Part shown: positions 38,066-48,144 of the stretch, one piece after another
Numbering within the stretch: position 1 is the first letter of the stretch
Layout of the letters: every line of letters begins with the position of its first letter
Translations under genes and position numbers: made by a program
Notes under the pieces: model-generated
Seen by the model: only the letters and a program-made list of their open reading frames with translations
Databases searched by the model: none
Told to the model about the DNA's origin: nothing
Assembly (NCBI GenBank): GCA_000335735.1
Contig: AMYY01000012.1
Span: 1-64,000, forward strand
Length of the DNA: 64,000 nucleotides
Direction of reading: 5' to 3'
Source of the DNA: an alpha proteobacterium L41A
GTDB taxonomy: Bacteria; Pseudomonadota; Alphaproteobacteria; Caulobacterales; Caulobacteraceae

Positions 38066-38845
38066 ATGTCCTTTGAAGACGACAACAAACCCGGCCGGGG
38101 CGCCTATACGCCGCCGACCGACGACGACCTGCCGTTCCGCCGCAACAGCTATGACCCGCGCAACGGCCGCAATGTCGGCTCGGGCGGGGGCAAGGCGCCG
38201 CCGGTGACATTGATCATCAGCGCGGTGGTCCTGCTGCTGCTGATCGTTGCGGTGATCTTCTTTTATCGTTCCGGCATGCGGGCCTCGACCGACGCGCCGC
38301 CGGCCGTGGGTCAGCCGGTCGGCGAGATGAAGACCGCCGCGCCCATCGACGCCCAGCCGATCGACCCGGCCGAGGGTGTGCGCGTCTATCGCGACGAGAC
38401 CGAGACGACCGATGCGCCCGTGACCTTCACCCCGCCGCCGGAAGCGCCCCAGCCGCGCCCGGCCGCGCCGCCGACCGCCGCCCCGACCGGACAGGGCCTG
38501 CCGCCCGCCAAGGTCGTGACGCCGGCCGCGCCGACGCCGCGGCCGACGACTCCCGCGCCCGCGCCCGTCGCTGCGCCGGCGACCAAGGCTCCGGCCGCGA
38601 CCGGCGGGTCGGCCTCGGTCCAGATCGGCGCCTTCTCCTCGACCGAGATCGCGGACCGTGAATACGCCGCCGTCGCCGGCCGTTTCGGCGCGTTCGCCTC
38701 GGGCGCTGAAAAGCGGGTGACCGAAGTGACCTCGTCCAGCGGATCGACCCTGTACCGCACGGCCTTCTCGGGCCTGTCGCGCGAACGGGCGGTGGCCTTC
38801 TGCAATGCGCTGAAGGCGGCGGGCCGGGACTGCATCGTCCGGTGA
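38066..38845 (+). CDS. SPOR-domain membrane protein
   Basis: 259-residue envelope protein. A cytoplasmic basic N-terminus, one transmembrane helix (about 45-65: TLIISAVVLLLLIVAVIFFY), a Pro/Ala-rich linker of about 120 residues and a C-terminal SPOR domain (about 185-259: ASVQIGAFSSTEIADREYAAV). SPOR domains bind denuded peptidoglycan at the division site. The next gene, nagZ, recycles peptidoglycan and overlaps it by 4 bases. Confidence 0.9.
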   Translation: MSFEDDNKPGRGAYTPPTDDDLPFRRNSYDPRNGRNVGSGGGKAPPVTLIISAVVLLLLIVAVIFFYRSGMRASTDAPPAVGQPVGEMKTAAPIDAQPIDPAEGVRVYRDETETTDAPVTFTPPPEAPQPRPAAPPTAAPTGQGLPPAKVVTPAAPTPRPTTPAPAPVAAPATKAPAATGGSASVQIGAFSSTEIADREYAAVAGRFGAFASGAEKRVTEVTSSSGSTLYRTAFSGLSRERAVAFCNALKAAGRDCIVR

Positions 38846-39891
38846 CGTCCGCCGCCATCTATGGCTGCCTGGGACATCGGCTGACGGAGGCCGAAAAGGC
38901 CTTCTTCGCCGAAGTTCGACCCTGGGGCTTCATCCTGTTCCGGCGCAATATCGACACGCCGGAACAGGTGCGGGCCCTGACCGACGAACTGCGGGCGTCC
39001 ATCGGCGATCCCGAGGCGCCGATCCTGATCGACCAGGAAGGCGGTCGGGTCCAGCGGATGGGGCCGCCCCACTGGCCCAAATATCCGCCGGGCGCCGCCT
39101 ATCTGAAGGCGACGAACGAGTTGGCGCAGGCGCGTGAGCTGACGCGGCTGGGCGCACGTCTGATGGCGCACGATTTGCGCGAGGTCGGGGTGACCGTCGA
39201 TCTGCTGCCGGTGCTGGACGTGCCGGTTCCCGGCGCCCACGACATCATCGGCGACCGCGCCTATGGCGTCGATCCTGAGACGGTCGCCGTGCTGGGCCGG
39301 GCGGCGGCGGAGGGGCTGCTGGCGGGTGGGGTCCTGCCCTGCATCAAGCACATGCCGGGCCATGGCCGGGCCTTTGCGGATACGCACAAGGACTTGCCAA
39401 CGGTTCACGCCGATCTGGACACGCTGGACGCCTGGGACTTTGCCCCATTCAAGGCCCTGTCGGACATGCCGATCGGCATGACGGCGCACATCGTCTTCAC
39501 CGCGATTGATCGCAAACATCCGGCGACGCAGTCGAAGAAGGCCATTCGCCTGATCCGCGAGCGGTTGGGATTCGGCGGTCTGCTGCTGTCCGACGATCTG
39601 GTGATGAACGCCCTTTCGGGCTCGCTGACCCAGCGCGCGCACAAGGCCCTTAAGGCGGGGTGCGATCTCGTCGTCCACTGGAACGGCGACATGAACGAAA
39701 TGCGCCAGGTCGCCGAGGGCGTCGAGCCGCTGAAGGGCGGGGCGCGCCGTCGGGCGGAAGCCGCGTTGGCCCGGATCGTGCGGACGCCTGAACCGCTGGA
39801 TCCCGTCGCGGGGCACGATCGCTTCTTCAGGGCCATGGGCGGTCGGATGGACGCCGCCAAGGGGCCGGACGTGGGTGAGGCGCAGGCCTAG
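38842..39891 (+). CDS. nagZ: Beta-N-acetylhexosaminidase
   Basis: 349-residue GH3 glucosaminidase that frees GlcNAc from anhydromuropeptides in peptidoglycan recycling. Visible motifs are the substrate loop LIDQEGGRVQRM, the KHMPGHGRA(F)ADTHKDLP histidine loop and LLSDDLVMNALSG with the nucleophile Asp. GTG start overlapping the SPOR gene (GTGA). Cytoplasmic, as expected from the absence of a signal. Confidence 0.93.
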   Translation: MTSAAIYGCLGHRLTEAEKAFFAEVRPWGFILFRRNIDTPEQVRALTDELRASIGDPEAPILIDQEGGRVQRMGPPHWPKYPPGAAYLKATNELAQARELTRLGARLMAHDLREVGVTVDLLPVLDVPVPGAHDIIGDRAYGVDPETVAVLGRAAAEGLLAGGVLPCIKHMPGHGRAFADTHKDLPTVHADLDTLDAWDFAPFKALSDMPIGMTAHIVFTAIDRKHPATQSKKAIRLIRERLGFGGLLLSDDLVMNALSGSLTQRAHKALKAGCDLVVHWNGDMNEMRQVAEGVEPLKGGARRRAEAALARIVRTPEPLDPVAGHDRFFRAMGGRMDAAKGPDVGEAQA

Positions 39892-39897
39892 ACACCT

Positions 39898-40716
39898 ATG
39901 ACGGAGTCCTTCCAGCCCAATCTGGATTTCAACGCCGAGGAGGTCGAGGAGCGCGAGGCCTTCGTCGTCGATCTGGAAGGCTATGAGGGACCGCTGCACG
40001 TCCTGCTGGCCCTGGCGCGAAACCAGAAGGTCGATCTGCTGAAACTGTCGATCACCCAGCTGGCGGAACAGTATCTGGCCTTCGTCCACGAGGCGCGGCG
40101 GCGCAACTTCGCCCTGGCGGCGGACTATCTGGTGATGGCGTCGTGGCTGGCCTATCTGAAGTCGCGTCTGCTGCTGCCGCGCACCGACAAGGGCAAGGCC
40201 GAGGAGCCGCCGGCTGAGGAAATGGCCGCCGCCCTGGCGTTCCGCCTTCAGAAGCTGGAGGCGATGCGAAAGGCCGTCGAACAGCTGATGGCGCGGCCCC
40301 AGCTGAAGCGCGACGTCTTCACGCGCGGCGATCCCGAGGCGACGGTGATCACACCCTCGGATCGCATCGACGCCAGCCTGTACGAACTGATGAGCGCCTA
40401 TGTGGTGCAGCGCCGGCGCGAGGAGGCCCGGCGCTACGCCCCCGGCCAGCGGGTCGAGGCCTTTCCGCTGGAGGCCGCGCGCGACTGGCTGCGCGAGATC
40501 ATGCCGAAGCTGGCCGACTGGACCCCGCTGGAAAAGGTCGCGCCCCGTCGTGAGGACGAGGAGGGGCCCAGCCAGGCCAGCTTTACGGCCTCGACCCTGT
40601 CGGCCAGTCTGGAGCTGGTGAAGGAGGGGGCGATGGACATCCGGCAGAGCGAGGCGTTCGCAGACCTGTATCTGAAACGCCGGGGGGCGGGCCAGCCGCT
40701 GGAGCTGACGCCGTGA
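39898..40716 (+). CDS. scpA: Segregation and condensation protein A
   Basis: 272-residue kleisin ScpA, partner of SMC and ScpB in chromosome condensation. N-terminal FVVDLEGYEGPLHVLLALAR and KVDLLKLSITQLAEQYL are diagnostic; the C-terminal SMC-binding winged helix is around residues 225-265. It overlaps scpB by 4 bases (GTGA), so the two are translationally coupled. Confidence 0.94.
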   Translation: MTESFQPNLDFNAEEVEEREAFVVDLEGYEGPLHVLLALARNQKVDLLKLSITQLAEQYLAFVHEARRRNFALAADYLVMASWLAYLKSRLLLPRTDKGKAEEPPAEEMAAALAFRLQKLEAMRKAVEQLMARPQLKRDVFTRGDPEATVITPSDRIDASLYELMSAYVVQRRREEARRYAPGQRVEAFPLEAARDWLREIMPKLADWTPLEKVAPRREDEEGPSQASFTASTLSASLELVKEGAMDIRQSEAFADLYLKRRGAGQPLELTP

Positions 40717-41384
40717 GCGACCTGTCGTTCCAGCCCGACGAGGCCGAGATCGAACGGCGGGTGGAGGCCCTGCTGTTCGCCGCCGCCGGGCCGTTGACGG
40801 CGGCCGAGATCGCCGCGCGCCTGCCCGAGAACTGCAACGTCGCCCGCGCCATATCGGGTCTGCGCGCCCACTATGAGGGGCGGGGGGTCGAACTGGAGTG
40901 CGTCGCCGACCGCTGGCGCTTTCGCACCGCCCCGGACCTGGCCTTCATGATGACGCAGGAGCGCGAGGAGCCGCGCCGGCTGTCCAAGGCCGCGTTGGAA
41001 ACCCTGGCCATCATCGCCTATCACCAGCCCGTCACCCGCGCCGAAATCGAGAGCGTGCGCGGCGTCAGCATCTCCAAAGGCACGCTGGACCTGCTGCTGG
41101 AGATGGGGTTCGTGCGGCTGCGGGGACGCAGGCGCACGCCGGGTCGGCCCGTCACCTATGCGACCACCGACCGCTTCCTGGAGCATTTCGGCCTGGCGAC
41201 TCTGTACGATCTGCCGGGCGTGCAGGAGATGAAGGCGGCGGGCCTGCTGGACCTGTCGCTGCCGGTCGGGTTCGAGGTCCCCGACCCCAGCCGCGCGTCG
41301 GAGGCCGACGACGAGGACGGCACCCTGCCGCTGGACGACGAGGCGCCTGAGTTCGCCCAGGATTTTGTCGGCGAGCGAAGCTGA
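40713..41384 (+). CDS. scpB: Segregation and condensation protein B
   Basis: 223-residue ScpB with two winged-helix domains (about 10-90 and 95-175). Signature: VEALLFAAAGPLTAAEIAARLP and LAIIAYHQPVTRAEIESVRGVS, GRPVTYATTDRFLEHFGL. The acidic C-terminal tail is typical. In related genomes tatABC usually follows; here a histidine kinase does. Confidence 0.94.
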   Translation: MSDLSFQPDEAEIERRVEALLFAAAGPLTAAEIAARLPENCNVARAISGLRAHYEGRGVELECVADRWRFRTAPDLAFMMTQEREEPRRLSKAALETLAIIAYHQPVTRAEIESVRGVSISKGTLDLLLEMGFVRLRGRRRTPGRPVTYATTDRFLEHFGLATLYDLPGVQEMKAAGLLDLSLPVGFEVPDPSRASEADDEDGTLPLDDEAPEFAQDFVGERS

Positions 41385-41435
41385 CCCAGAGGTATGTTCA
41401 CGACGTCTTAGTCTGCGCGTTTTACGCCAGACCAT

Positions 41436-43040
41436 ATGAGTGGCGTGACAGCGATTACGGGTTGGCAGGCGTGGAGCACGTTCAGGATCGCGTTGATCCT
41501 GATGCTCTCGTCCATCATCGGCATGGCTGGGGTTCTGGCCATCGTCAGTCGCGGCATCGACGCCCACCAGGCGCGCAAGGAAGAAGGTCTGGTGAAGCTG
41601 CGCCTGACGCGGGCGCTGGAAACCATTGGTGAGAACCTGGCCACCGCCTCCATCTGGGACGAGGCCGTGGATCGGATGACGTCGGCTGATGTGGGCTGGT
41701 ATGATCGCAACTTCGGCGCCTTCTACGCCGCGCAACACAAGCACCAGTTCACCCTGGGCTATGACGGCACCGGGCGGCTGTTTCGCATCAGCACCCTCGG
41801 TCGACCGGCCGAGGCGCAGGTTGGCGAGCCCTTCGGTCAAGCGGCCCGTCCGCTGGTCGACGCGCTCCGGGCCGAGGCCGCAGGCCGCGACCGATCGGTC
41901 ACGGCGGAGGCCGGGGTGCGACTGAAGGCGGCCTTCGTGCGCGTCGGCGACGACGTGTACGTCTTGGGGGCTTCCACTGTGGTGCGGCATACGGCGAGCG
42001 GATCGACGCCGGCGTCCGATCCGGTGGTGGCGTCGTTCAAACCGTTCAACGGCGAGCTCAATCTCTTGCGAACGCGGCTGGCGCTGGACCGGATTCACTT
42101 CCAGCCCGGCGATGCAGAGCCGCCCGAGGGTATGATCGGCGTCGATGTCCGCGATGCCGGCGGCGTTTTGTTAGGCCGTGTGGTCTGGGCGCCAGAACAG
42201 CCGGGCTATCAGATCCTGACCAAAGCCGGTCCGCTGCTGCTGCTGCTGTTCGTGGTGCTGTTGATCGGCACGGGGTCGTTGCTATGGACAACGACCAAGG
42301 ATGTGCGGCGTCTGAGGGCGTCGGAAGTGGCCCTGTCGGCGGCGCTGGAGCGGGCAGAGGCGGCCAACCGGGCCAAGACGCGGTTCCTGTCCAACGTCAG
42401 TCACGAACTGCGTACGCCCCTGAACGGCGTTCTGGGCATGGCCGAGATCATCGGGGCCGATCTGGTGACGCCGCAACAGCGCGAGCGGCTGGAGATCCTG
42501 AAGGCGTCGGGGCGTCAGCAGTTGCGGCTGGTCGAGGAACTGCTGGATGTCGTGCGGCTTCGCGACGGGGCGGTGACCCTGGAGACCCGTCCGTTCCGGC
42601 CCGACAACCTGCTGCAGCGCGTCGCCAACGATTTTCGCAGCGCGGCCGAGGTCAAGGGACTGAAGGTCACGGTCGAGGCGGCCGAAGGCGAGTGGCTGGG
42701 CGACCCGGTTCATGTCGAAAAGCTGATGGCGGCGCTGACGGACAATGCGGTCCGGTTCACACGCACCGGCGGCGTGATGCTGCGCGCCGTTGCGGGCGCG
42801 GGTCTGGCGTTGGAGGTTGAGGACACCGGGCCAGGCATGGAGCCAGTAGAGGCGGCGCGCCTGTTCGAAGCCTTCACTCAGGGCGATGAAAGCGCGACGC
42901 GCACCGCCGAGGGGCTGGGCCTGGGATTGACGGCGGCGCACGGTCTGGCGGCCCTGATGGGCGGCAAGATCGAAATCGTCACCGCGCCCGGCGCCGGCAG
43001 CACCTTCCGCGTCGTCCTGCCGTTGAAGGCGGTCGCCTAG
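41436..43040 (+). CDS. CHASE4-type sensor histidine kinase, orphan
   Basis: 534-residue membrane histidine kinase. Two transmembrane helices (about 15-38 and 265-288) flank a periplasmic CHASE4-like domain. The cytoplasmic part has HisKA with the phospho-acceptor in [13 protein letters not shown] (about residue 323) and HATPase_c with the N box [16 protein letters not shown] and GLGLGLT. No response regulator or receiver domain lies next to it, so it is an orphan or hybrid-pathway kinase. The 3' end overlaps convergent ispH by 4 bases. Signal unknown. Confidence 0.87.
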   Translation: MSGVTAITGWQAWSTFRIALILMLSSIIGMAGVLAIVSRGIDAHQARKEEGLVKLRLTRALETIGENLATASIWDEAVDRMTSADVGWYDRNFGAFYAAQHKHQFTLGYDGTGRLFRISTLGRPAEAQVGEPFGQAARPLVDALRAEAAGRDRSVTAEAGVRLKAAFVRVGDDVYVLGASTVVRHTASGSTPASDPVVASFKPFNGELNLLRTRLALDRIHFQPGDAEPPEGMIGVDVRDAGGVLLGRVVWAPEQPGYQILTKAGPLLLLLFVVLLIGTGSLLWTTTKDVRRLRASEVALSAALERAEAANRAKTRFLSNVSHELRTPLNGVLGMAEIIGADLVTPQQRERLEILKASGRQQLRLVEELLDVVRLRDGAVTLETRPFRPDNLLQRVANDFRSAAEVKGLKVTVEAAEGEWLGDPVHVEKLMAALTDNAVRFTRTGGVMLRAVAGAGLALEVEDTGPGMEPVEAARLFEAFTQGDESATRTAEGLGLGLTAAHGLAALMGGKIEIVTAPGAGSTFRVVLPLKAVA

Positions 43041-44008
43041 GCCGTCAGCAGGCGCGGCAGTTTGAAGGTGACCGTCTCGCGCGCGCCGTCGTCTTCGGTC
43101 ACCGTGGCGTCGAAGCGCGCCCGGATGGCGTCGACCAGTGCCTCGATCAGCGGCTCGGGCGCCGAGGCGCCAGCGGTGACGCCGACGGTGTTCACCCCGT
43201 CGAACCACGACCAGTCCACCTGGGACGCATCGTCCACCAGATAGGCGGCCGGGGCGCCGGCGCGCATAGCGACCTCGACCAGGCGCACCGAATTGGACGA
43301 GTTCTTTGATCCGACGACCAGCACGAGGTCGCAGCCCTCGCCCAGCGCCTTGACGGCGTCTTGGCGATTGGTCGTGGCGTAACAGATGTCTTCCTTGTGC
43401 GGATCGGGCAGTTCGGGGAAGCGGCGCTTCAGCACCTTCAGGATGCCCGCCGTGTCGTCCACCGACAGGGTGGTCTGGGTGGCGTAGGCGAGGGGCGCGT
43501 CGCCGGGGCGTTCGAACGATTCGGCGTCGGCCTCGGTCTCGATCAGGGTGATGGCGCCGGGCGGCAGCTGGCCCAGAGTGCCGACGACCTCGGGGTGGCC
43601 TGCGTGGCCGATCAAGATGATGTGGCGGCCGGCCCCATGATGGCGTTCGGCCTCGACGTGAACCTTGGACACCAGGGGGCAGGTCGCGTCCAGAAAGACC
43701 AGTTCACGCGCCCGCGCCGTCGCCGGCACGGACTTCGGCACCCCGTGGGCCGAGAAGACGACCGGCCGGTCGTCAGGGCATTCGTCCAGTTCCTTGACGA
43801 ACACGGCGCCCATGGCCTTCAGCCGCTCCACCACATGTTTGTTGTGGACGATCTCGTGGCGCACATAGACCGGGGCGCCGAACTTCTCGATCGCGCGCTC
43901 GACGATCTGGATCGCCCGATCGACCCCGGCGCAAAAACCCCGCGGGGTGGCCAACCGCACCGAGAGCGGGCGAAGCGGAGCATTGGGGACGGGAACAGGC
44001 GCAGTCAT
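43037..44008 (-). CDS. ispH: 4-hydroxy-3-methylbut-2-enyl diphosphate reductase
   Basis: 323-residue IspH/LytB, the last step of the MEP isoprenoid pathway, with a [4Fe-4S] cluster. The three cluster cysteines are in [22 protein letters not shown] and [11 protein letters not shown]; the [12 protein letters not shown] and [10 protein letters not shown] segments are also present. Slightly extended N-terminus. Divergent from the ATP synthase operon. Confidence 0.95.
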   Translation of the reverse strand: MTAPVPVPNAPLRPLSVRLATPRGFCAGVDRAIQIVERAIEKFGAPVYVRHEIVHNKHVVERLKAMGAVFVKELDECPDDRPVVFSAHGVPKSVPATARARELVFLDATCPLVSKVHVEAERHHGAGRHIILIGHAGHPEVVGTLGQLPPGAITLIETEADAESFERPGDAPLAYATQTTLSVDDTAGILKVLKRRFPELPDPHKEDICYATTNRQDAVKALGEGCDLVLVVGSKNSSNSVRLVEVAMRAGAPAAYLVDDASQVDWSWFDGVNTVGVTAGASAPEPLIEALVDAIRARFDATVTEDDGARETVTFKLPRLLTA

Positions 44009-44165
44009 GGCGGCGAACCTAGTCGTTTGCGGCGCTGGCCGCCATCGGAGCCGAAGGGGGAATGCGGCGGATTCTGCCGCCCACAGCAGCGGCGCATCGT
44101 CACGGCGGGCGGCTGCGAATATAAAGGCGATATTCTACAATGCGTTAGCCTATGATCACGACGCC

Positions 44166-44194
44166 TTGACCTGTAGGCCGCTCACGATTAGTTT
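44166..44194 (+). promoter_or_regulatory. Sigma-70-like promoter of the F0 operon
   Basis: TTGACC (44166-44171) and TAGTTT (44189-44194) separated by 17 bp, ending 65 bases before the atpI ATG, in the intergenic region with ispH. Pattern match only. Confidence 0.5.
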
Positions 44195-44259
44195 CCGCGC
44201 CGAATTCAGACCCGTCCGGACGCACCGTCTGGACGCCGAACGCACAGGTCCTATCCCCC

Positions 44260-44619
44260 ATGTCGGAATCGCGCGAAGAGGCGATCAAACGCCTCCAAGA
44301 CAGCGCATCCGCATTGGAGGCGCGGACCACGGCGGAGAAATCCGCCGAACTGACCGGCCATCAGGTGTCGGGTCAGGCCTATAAGATCATCGCCGAGCTG
44401 CTCGGCGGCGTTTTTGTGGGACTGGCGTTCGGAGCGATCGCAGACTGGGCCCTCGGGACCCGTCCGTGGGGTTTGATCGGCGGGGTCCTTCTGGGCTTCG
44501 CCTTGTCGATTTACATGGCGCGTCGCACAGCCAACCGGCTGATGGCGCAGGCCAAGGCGCAAGGGACGACGGCTCCGGCCGAGCCCTACGTCGAGGCCGA
44601 CGAAGACGGGGAACGATAG
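44260..44619 (+). CDS. atpI: ATP synthase protein I (AtpI/AtpZ-type)
   Basis: 119-residue small membrane protein with two hydrophobic helices (about 45-65 and 70-88; GGVFVGLAFGAIADWALG, GGVLLGFALSIYMA). AtpI assists c-ring assembly or ion handling. A charged N-terminus precedes the helices. It heads the F0 operon, 6 bases before atpB. Confidence 0.88.
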   Translation: MSESREEAIKRLQDSASALEARTTAEKSAELTGHQVSGQAYKIIAELLGGVFVGLAFGAIADWALGTRPWGLIGGVLLGFALSIYMARRTANRLMAQAKAQGTTAPAEPYVEADEDGER

Positions 44620-44625
44620 GGCTTC

Positions 44626-45411
44626 ATGGCCGATCCGATTCATCAGTTTGCGATTCAGAAGGTCGTCGACCTTGGCGACGTCACCCTGCCTGTGCTGGGG
44701 ACGGTCGATCTGGCGATCACTAACTCGCACATCGCCATGACGGTCGCCTTCGTGCTGATCGTCGGCTTCCTGGCCGCCGTGACCGCCAACGCCCAGGTCG
44801 TGCCCGGCCGGCTGCAAGCCGCCGGCGAGGGCCTGTTCGGCCTGATCGACAATCTGGCCGATTCCATCATCGGTCACGAAGGCCGCAAGTATTTCCCGTT
44901 CATCTTCACCCTGTTCATCCTGATCCTGGGCATGAACATCCTGGGTCTGTTCCTGACCTTCACGGCGACCTCGCAGCTGGCCATCACCGCCACCTTCGCC
45001 CTGATCACCTTCGGCCTGGTGCTGGTCGTCGGCTTCGCCAAGAACGGTCTGGGCTTCTTCAAGCTGTTCTGGCCGATGGGCGCGCCGCTGGCGCTGCGCC
45101 CGGTGGTCGGCCTGATCGAGTTCGTGTCCTTCCTGCTTCGTCCGGTCACCCTGGCGCTGCGTCTGTTCGGCAACATGCTGGGCGGTCACGTCGCGCTGAA
45201 GATCTTCGCCGGCTTCGTCGTGTCGCTGGGCCTTCTGGGCCTGGGCGGCGGCATCGGTCTGCTGGCCTTCCCGGTCGCGGCCCTGTCGCTGGGCATGGTC
45301 GTCGCCCTGACCGCTCTGGAGTTCCTGGTGGCCTTCCTCCAGGCCTTCGTCTTCGCCGTTCTGGCCTGCATCTATCTGAACGATGTGGTCAACCTGGACC
45401 ACGCCCACTAA
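44626..45411 (+). CDS. atpB: ATP synthase F0 subunit a
   Basis: 261-residue integral membrane subunit forming the proton half-channels. The essential arginine is in VTLALRLFGNMLGGH; several hydrophobic helices and LQAFVFAVLACIYLNDVV at the end are typical. Works with the c-ring to drive rotation. Confidence 0.95.
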   Translation: MADPIHQFAIQKVVDLGDVTLPVLGTVDLAITNSHIAMTVAFVLIVGFLAAVTANAQVVPGRLQAAGEGLFGLIDNLADSIIGHEGRKYFPFIFTLFILILGMNILGLFLTFTATSQLAITATFALITFGLVLVVGFAKNGLGFFKLFWPMGAPLALRPVVGLIEFVSFLLRPVTLALRLFGNMLGGHVALKIFAGFVVSLGLLGLGGGIGLLAFPVAALSLGMVVALTALEFLVAFLQAFVFAVLACIYLNDVVNLDHAH

Positions 45412-45469
45412 AGGGCCGGACCAGTCTCTTCACCCCAACCACCAATGACTTTAATCTAGGAATACAATC

Positions 45470-45694
45470 ATGGACGCTGAAGCCGCGAAGTACATCGGCG
45501 CTGGTCTCGCCACCCTGGGCATGATCGGTTCGGCCCTGGGCGTGGGCAACATCTTCGGCAACTTCCTTGCCGGCGCCCTGCGCAACCCGTCGGCCGCCGC
45601 CGGCCAAGTCGGCAACCTGTTCGTCGGCGCCGCTCTGGCTGAAGCCTTGGGCATCCTGGCCTTCGTGCTCGGCATCCTGATGATCTTCGGCTGA
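45470..45694 (+). CDS. atpE: ATP synthase F0 subunit c
   Basis: 74-residue hairpin of two helices with the loop [12 protein letters not shown] and the proton-carrying Glu58 in LAEALGIL. Length and motifs are exactly those of alphaproteobacterial c subunits. Separated from atpB by 58 bases that hold the ribosome binding site region. Confidence 0.96.
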   Translation: MDAEAAKYIGAGLATLGMIGSALGVGNIFGNFLAGALRNPSAAAGQVGNLFVGAALAEALGILAFVLGILMIFG

Positions 45695-45762
45695 TATCAG
45701 TCGATCACGGCGCGCGGGGTTCGCCCGCGCGCCGCTTCATCTGATCCTGCAGTAGACGGTTC

Positions 45763-46335
45763 ATGGCCAGCACCCACACCATCGACGCGGTCCCGCCTTC
45801 GGTCGAAGCGGACCTGCACGCCGAGACGGCGACCCCCGCCGAGCACGGCTCGGGCGGCCTGCCGCAATTCCAGTTCGAACACTGGGCGGGCCAGATCGGC
45901 TATCTGCTGATCCTGTTCGTCATCCTGTATGTTCTGGTCTCCAAGGTCTTCGCGCCACGCCTTCGCAAGGTGATGGACGAACGGGCCGACACCATTTCAA
46001 CCGCCGTCGCGACCGCACGCCAGGTTCAGGCCGAGGCCGCCGAACAGGCCGCCCAGGCTCAGGCCGAAGTCGCCAAGGCTCGCGCTGACGCCCGCGCCAC
46101 GGCCGCCGCCGCCAAGGCGCGCGTGACAGAAGAAGCCAACGCCCGTCAGGCCGCCGAAGAAGCCGTGGTCAACGCGCGCATCGCCGAGGCGGAAGCCTCG
46201 ATCGGCAAGACCCGCGACGCCGCCATGGCCAATGTCTCCACCATCGCCTCCGACACGACCGCCGCCATGGTCGAACGTCTGACCGGCAAGGCCGCAACCG
46301 CCGCCGAGCTGGCCGCCGTCAAGGGAGCCGCCTGA
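45763..46335 (+). CDS. atpF': ATP synthase F0 subunit b'
   Basis: 190-residue peripheral-stalk subunit, b' type. An N-terminal extension of about 40 residues precedes the single helix (GYLLILFVILYVLVS), then a long Ala/Glu-rich coiled coil. Separate b' and b genes are typical of alphaproteobacteria. The stop overlaps the next ATG. Confidence 0.9.
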   Translation: MASTHTIDAVPPSVEADLHAETATPAEHGSGGLPQFQFEHWAGQIGYLLILFVILYVLVSKVFAPRLRKVMDERADTISTAVATARQVQAEAAEQAAQAQAEVAKARADARATAAAAKARVTEEANARQAAEEAVVNARIAEAEASIGKTRDAAMANVSTIASDTTAAMVERLTGKAATAAELAAVKGAA

Positions 46336-46850
46336 TGAACCTGATCTTCGAACACGGCATCTGGAGCTTCGCCAATGCGGAGATCTGGGTCGGCATCGGC
46401 CTGATCATCTTCTTCGGCATCCTGATCGCCGCCGGCGTGCCCAAGATGGCCGGCAAGGCGCTGGACGCCAAGGCCGTCAAGATCCAGGCCGACCTGGACG
46501 AGGCCGCGCGCCTGCGCGCCGAGGCCGAAGCCCTGCTGGCCCAGATCCGCAAGGAGAAGGCCGAGGCTGAAGCCCAAGCCGCCGAGATGATGGCTCAGGC
46601 CGAAGCCGACGCCCGTCGTCTGGAAGTCGAGACCAAGGCCAAGCTGGAAGAGACCCTGGCCCGTCGTCAAAAGATGGCCGAGACCCGCATCGCCCAAGCC
46701 GAAGCCCAGGCCTCGGCCGAGGTGAAGGCCGCCGCCGCCGATCTGGCCGCCAAGTCGGCGGAACAGGTTCTGGCCGCGCGCCTCGCCAGCGGCGCCAAGG
46801 ACCCGCTGCTGGACAGCGCCATCGCCCAGATCGGCGATCGCCTGAACTGA
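46335..46850 (+). CDS. atpF: ATP synthase F0 subunit b
   Basis: 171-residue peripheral-stalk subunit: an N-terminal helix (EIWVGIGLIIFFGILIAAG) and a long coiled coil rich in Ala, Glu, Lys. It ends the F0 operon; F1 subunit genes are not in the window, matching the split F0/F1 arrangement of this group. Confidence 0.93.
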   Translation: MNLIFEHGIWSFANAEIWVGIGLIIFFGILIAAGVPKMAGKALDAKAVKIQADLDEAARLRAEAEALLAQIRKEKAEAEAQAAEMMAQAEADARRLEVETKAKLEETLARRQKMAETRIAQAEAQASAEVKAAAADLAAKSAEQVLAARLASGAKDPLLDSAIAQIGDRLN

Positions 46851-46875
46851 TCCGCGCCGATCCTCAATGAAACGA

Positions 46876-46906
46876 GGCCCCCGACGTCGCCGTCGGGGGC
46901 CTTTTT
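46876..46906 (+). terminator. Rho-independent terminator of the F0 operon
   Basis: GC-rich 11-bp perfect stem (GGCCCCCGACG at 46876-46886, complement at 46891-46901), 4-nt loop, followed by TTTTT. Lies 25 bases after atpF. Confidence 0.95.
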
Positions 46907-46926
46907 CTTGGGCGATCAAGCCGTGA

Positions 46927-47397
46927 TCAGTGAGCGTGGGCGCCGCCGATGATGGTCGCGCCCATCCGTTTGTCGCGCGCCACCAGCCGGGCATAGACGT
47001 TGCCCAGCACGATGCCGAAGACCGCGTGGGTGATCAGCAGCCAGGCGAAGGTGCCGAAGCCTGCGCCGGCCGTGAAGGTGCGGTAATTCCCGAACATCAC
47101 GATGGCGGCCATCATCAGGATCCAGGCGCCGACGGCGAAGACGATGCCCTTGGTCTCGGGCGTGTCCGTCGGCAGGCGGGGACACAGGACGGCGAACAAC
47201 GGCCCCAGGATGAAGACGCCGCTGATAACATGGACGACCCAGCCGACGGCCAGATTGCCGGGCATTCCAAGCATGCTGGCGATGACCCCCTGGAAGGGAT
47301 CGAACCAGTTCAGGAACATATTGGGTATTTCGAGCAGTGAGACGGCCACGGTCGCCGCAACCCCGGCGATCAGACCTTTTTGTACGCGTGACATCAT
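46927..47397 (-). CDS. Four-helix membrane protein (DUF6789-like)
   Basis: 156-residue inner-membrane protein with four hydrophobic segments (about 7-27, 45-72, 85-105, 115-140) and a C-terminal histidine-containing tail (GAHAH). I associate the layout with DUF6789; the function is unknown. ATG at 47397 is preferred because GGAGG lies about 10 bases upstream. Confidence 0.7.
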   Translation of the reverse strand: MMSRVQKGLIAGVAATVAVSLLEIPNMFLNWFDPFQGVIASMLGMPGNLAVGWVVHVISGVFILGPLFAVLCPRLPTDTPETKGIVFAVGAWILMMAAIVMFGNYRTFTAGAGFGTFAWLLITHAVFGIVLGNVYARLVARDKRMGATIIGGAHAH

Positions 47398-47528
47398 GAC
47401 CTTAGCGCCTCCCAACGCATGAGTGGTTCTCTGATAACGCGCAGACAGGATACGCCTGACTTGGGAGAGCGGTGTTCACGATCCTGTGGTTAGCGGTTGC
47501 AGCAACGCAACCGCGAAATAAGGATCAA

Positions 47529-47933
47529 CTAGCGGAACAGCTTGCGGAAATACCGCCGGACGCTCTTGCGGCCGCGCGAGAGGCGACGGCTGGAGCGTTT
47601 GGTCACGATCTTCTCGGCGCGGAGCGCCTGTTGCCAGAAGACCGGGGCGAACTCGGGCTTCTTCCGCATCAGGCGACGGAAGGGATAGACCCATTTCGGC
47701 CGCGCATATTGGGCACGAATGAACTGGCGCTTGGCCCAGAACGAGCTTTTCAGGATCAGCATCAAACCGACGGCGATGACGGGAATGCCGCCCGGGCCGG
47801 GCAGGGGGGCGATCAGAATGCCCAGCAGCACGACGAACAGCCCGCCGATCATCAGCGCCCAGCGTTTGACGACCCGCAGCGTCGAGGCGCGCGGCTTGTC
47901 TGAACGGACGAAGGGAACGGGGAGTGAGGTCAC
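47529..47933 (-). CDS. PGPGW-family transmembrane protein
   Basis: 134-residue protein with a hydrophobic hairpin (about residues 25-62) around the diagnostic PLPGPGGIPVIAVGLMLIL, and a very basic C-terminal tail (RSSRRLSRGRKSVRRYFRKLF). Family PF09656 as I recall it; function unknown. Confidence 0.75.
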   Translation of the reverse strand: MTSLPVPFVRSDKPRASTLRVVKRWALMIGGLFVVLLGILIAPLPGPGGIPVIAVGLMLILKSSFWAKRQFIRAQYARPKWVYPFRRLMRKKPEFAPVFWQQALRAEKIVTKRSSRRLSRGRKSVRRYFRKLFR

Positions 47934-48144
47934 GAATACGCCAGATGGGGAGGAGGATCGTCATGACAACGATCGCCACGGGCGCACGATCCCTCGTCGG
48001 GAAAGGAAAAGGCGACCGTGACGACCTTGCCACAAGACCCCTTAACGCCCTGCGTCCATGGCGGATGGATGTCCGGCGGGTGAAGCTTTGGTCATGAAGG
48101 GACGATCTCTGCGCGCCGTGGCGCGACGGACACGCCCCGCGCCG

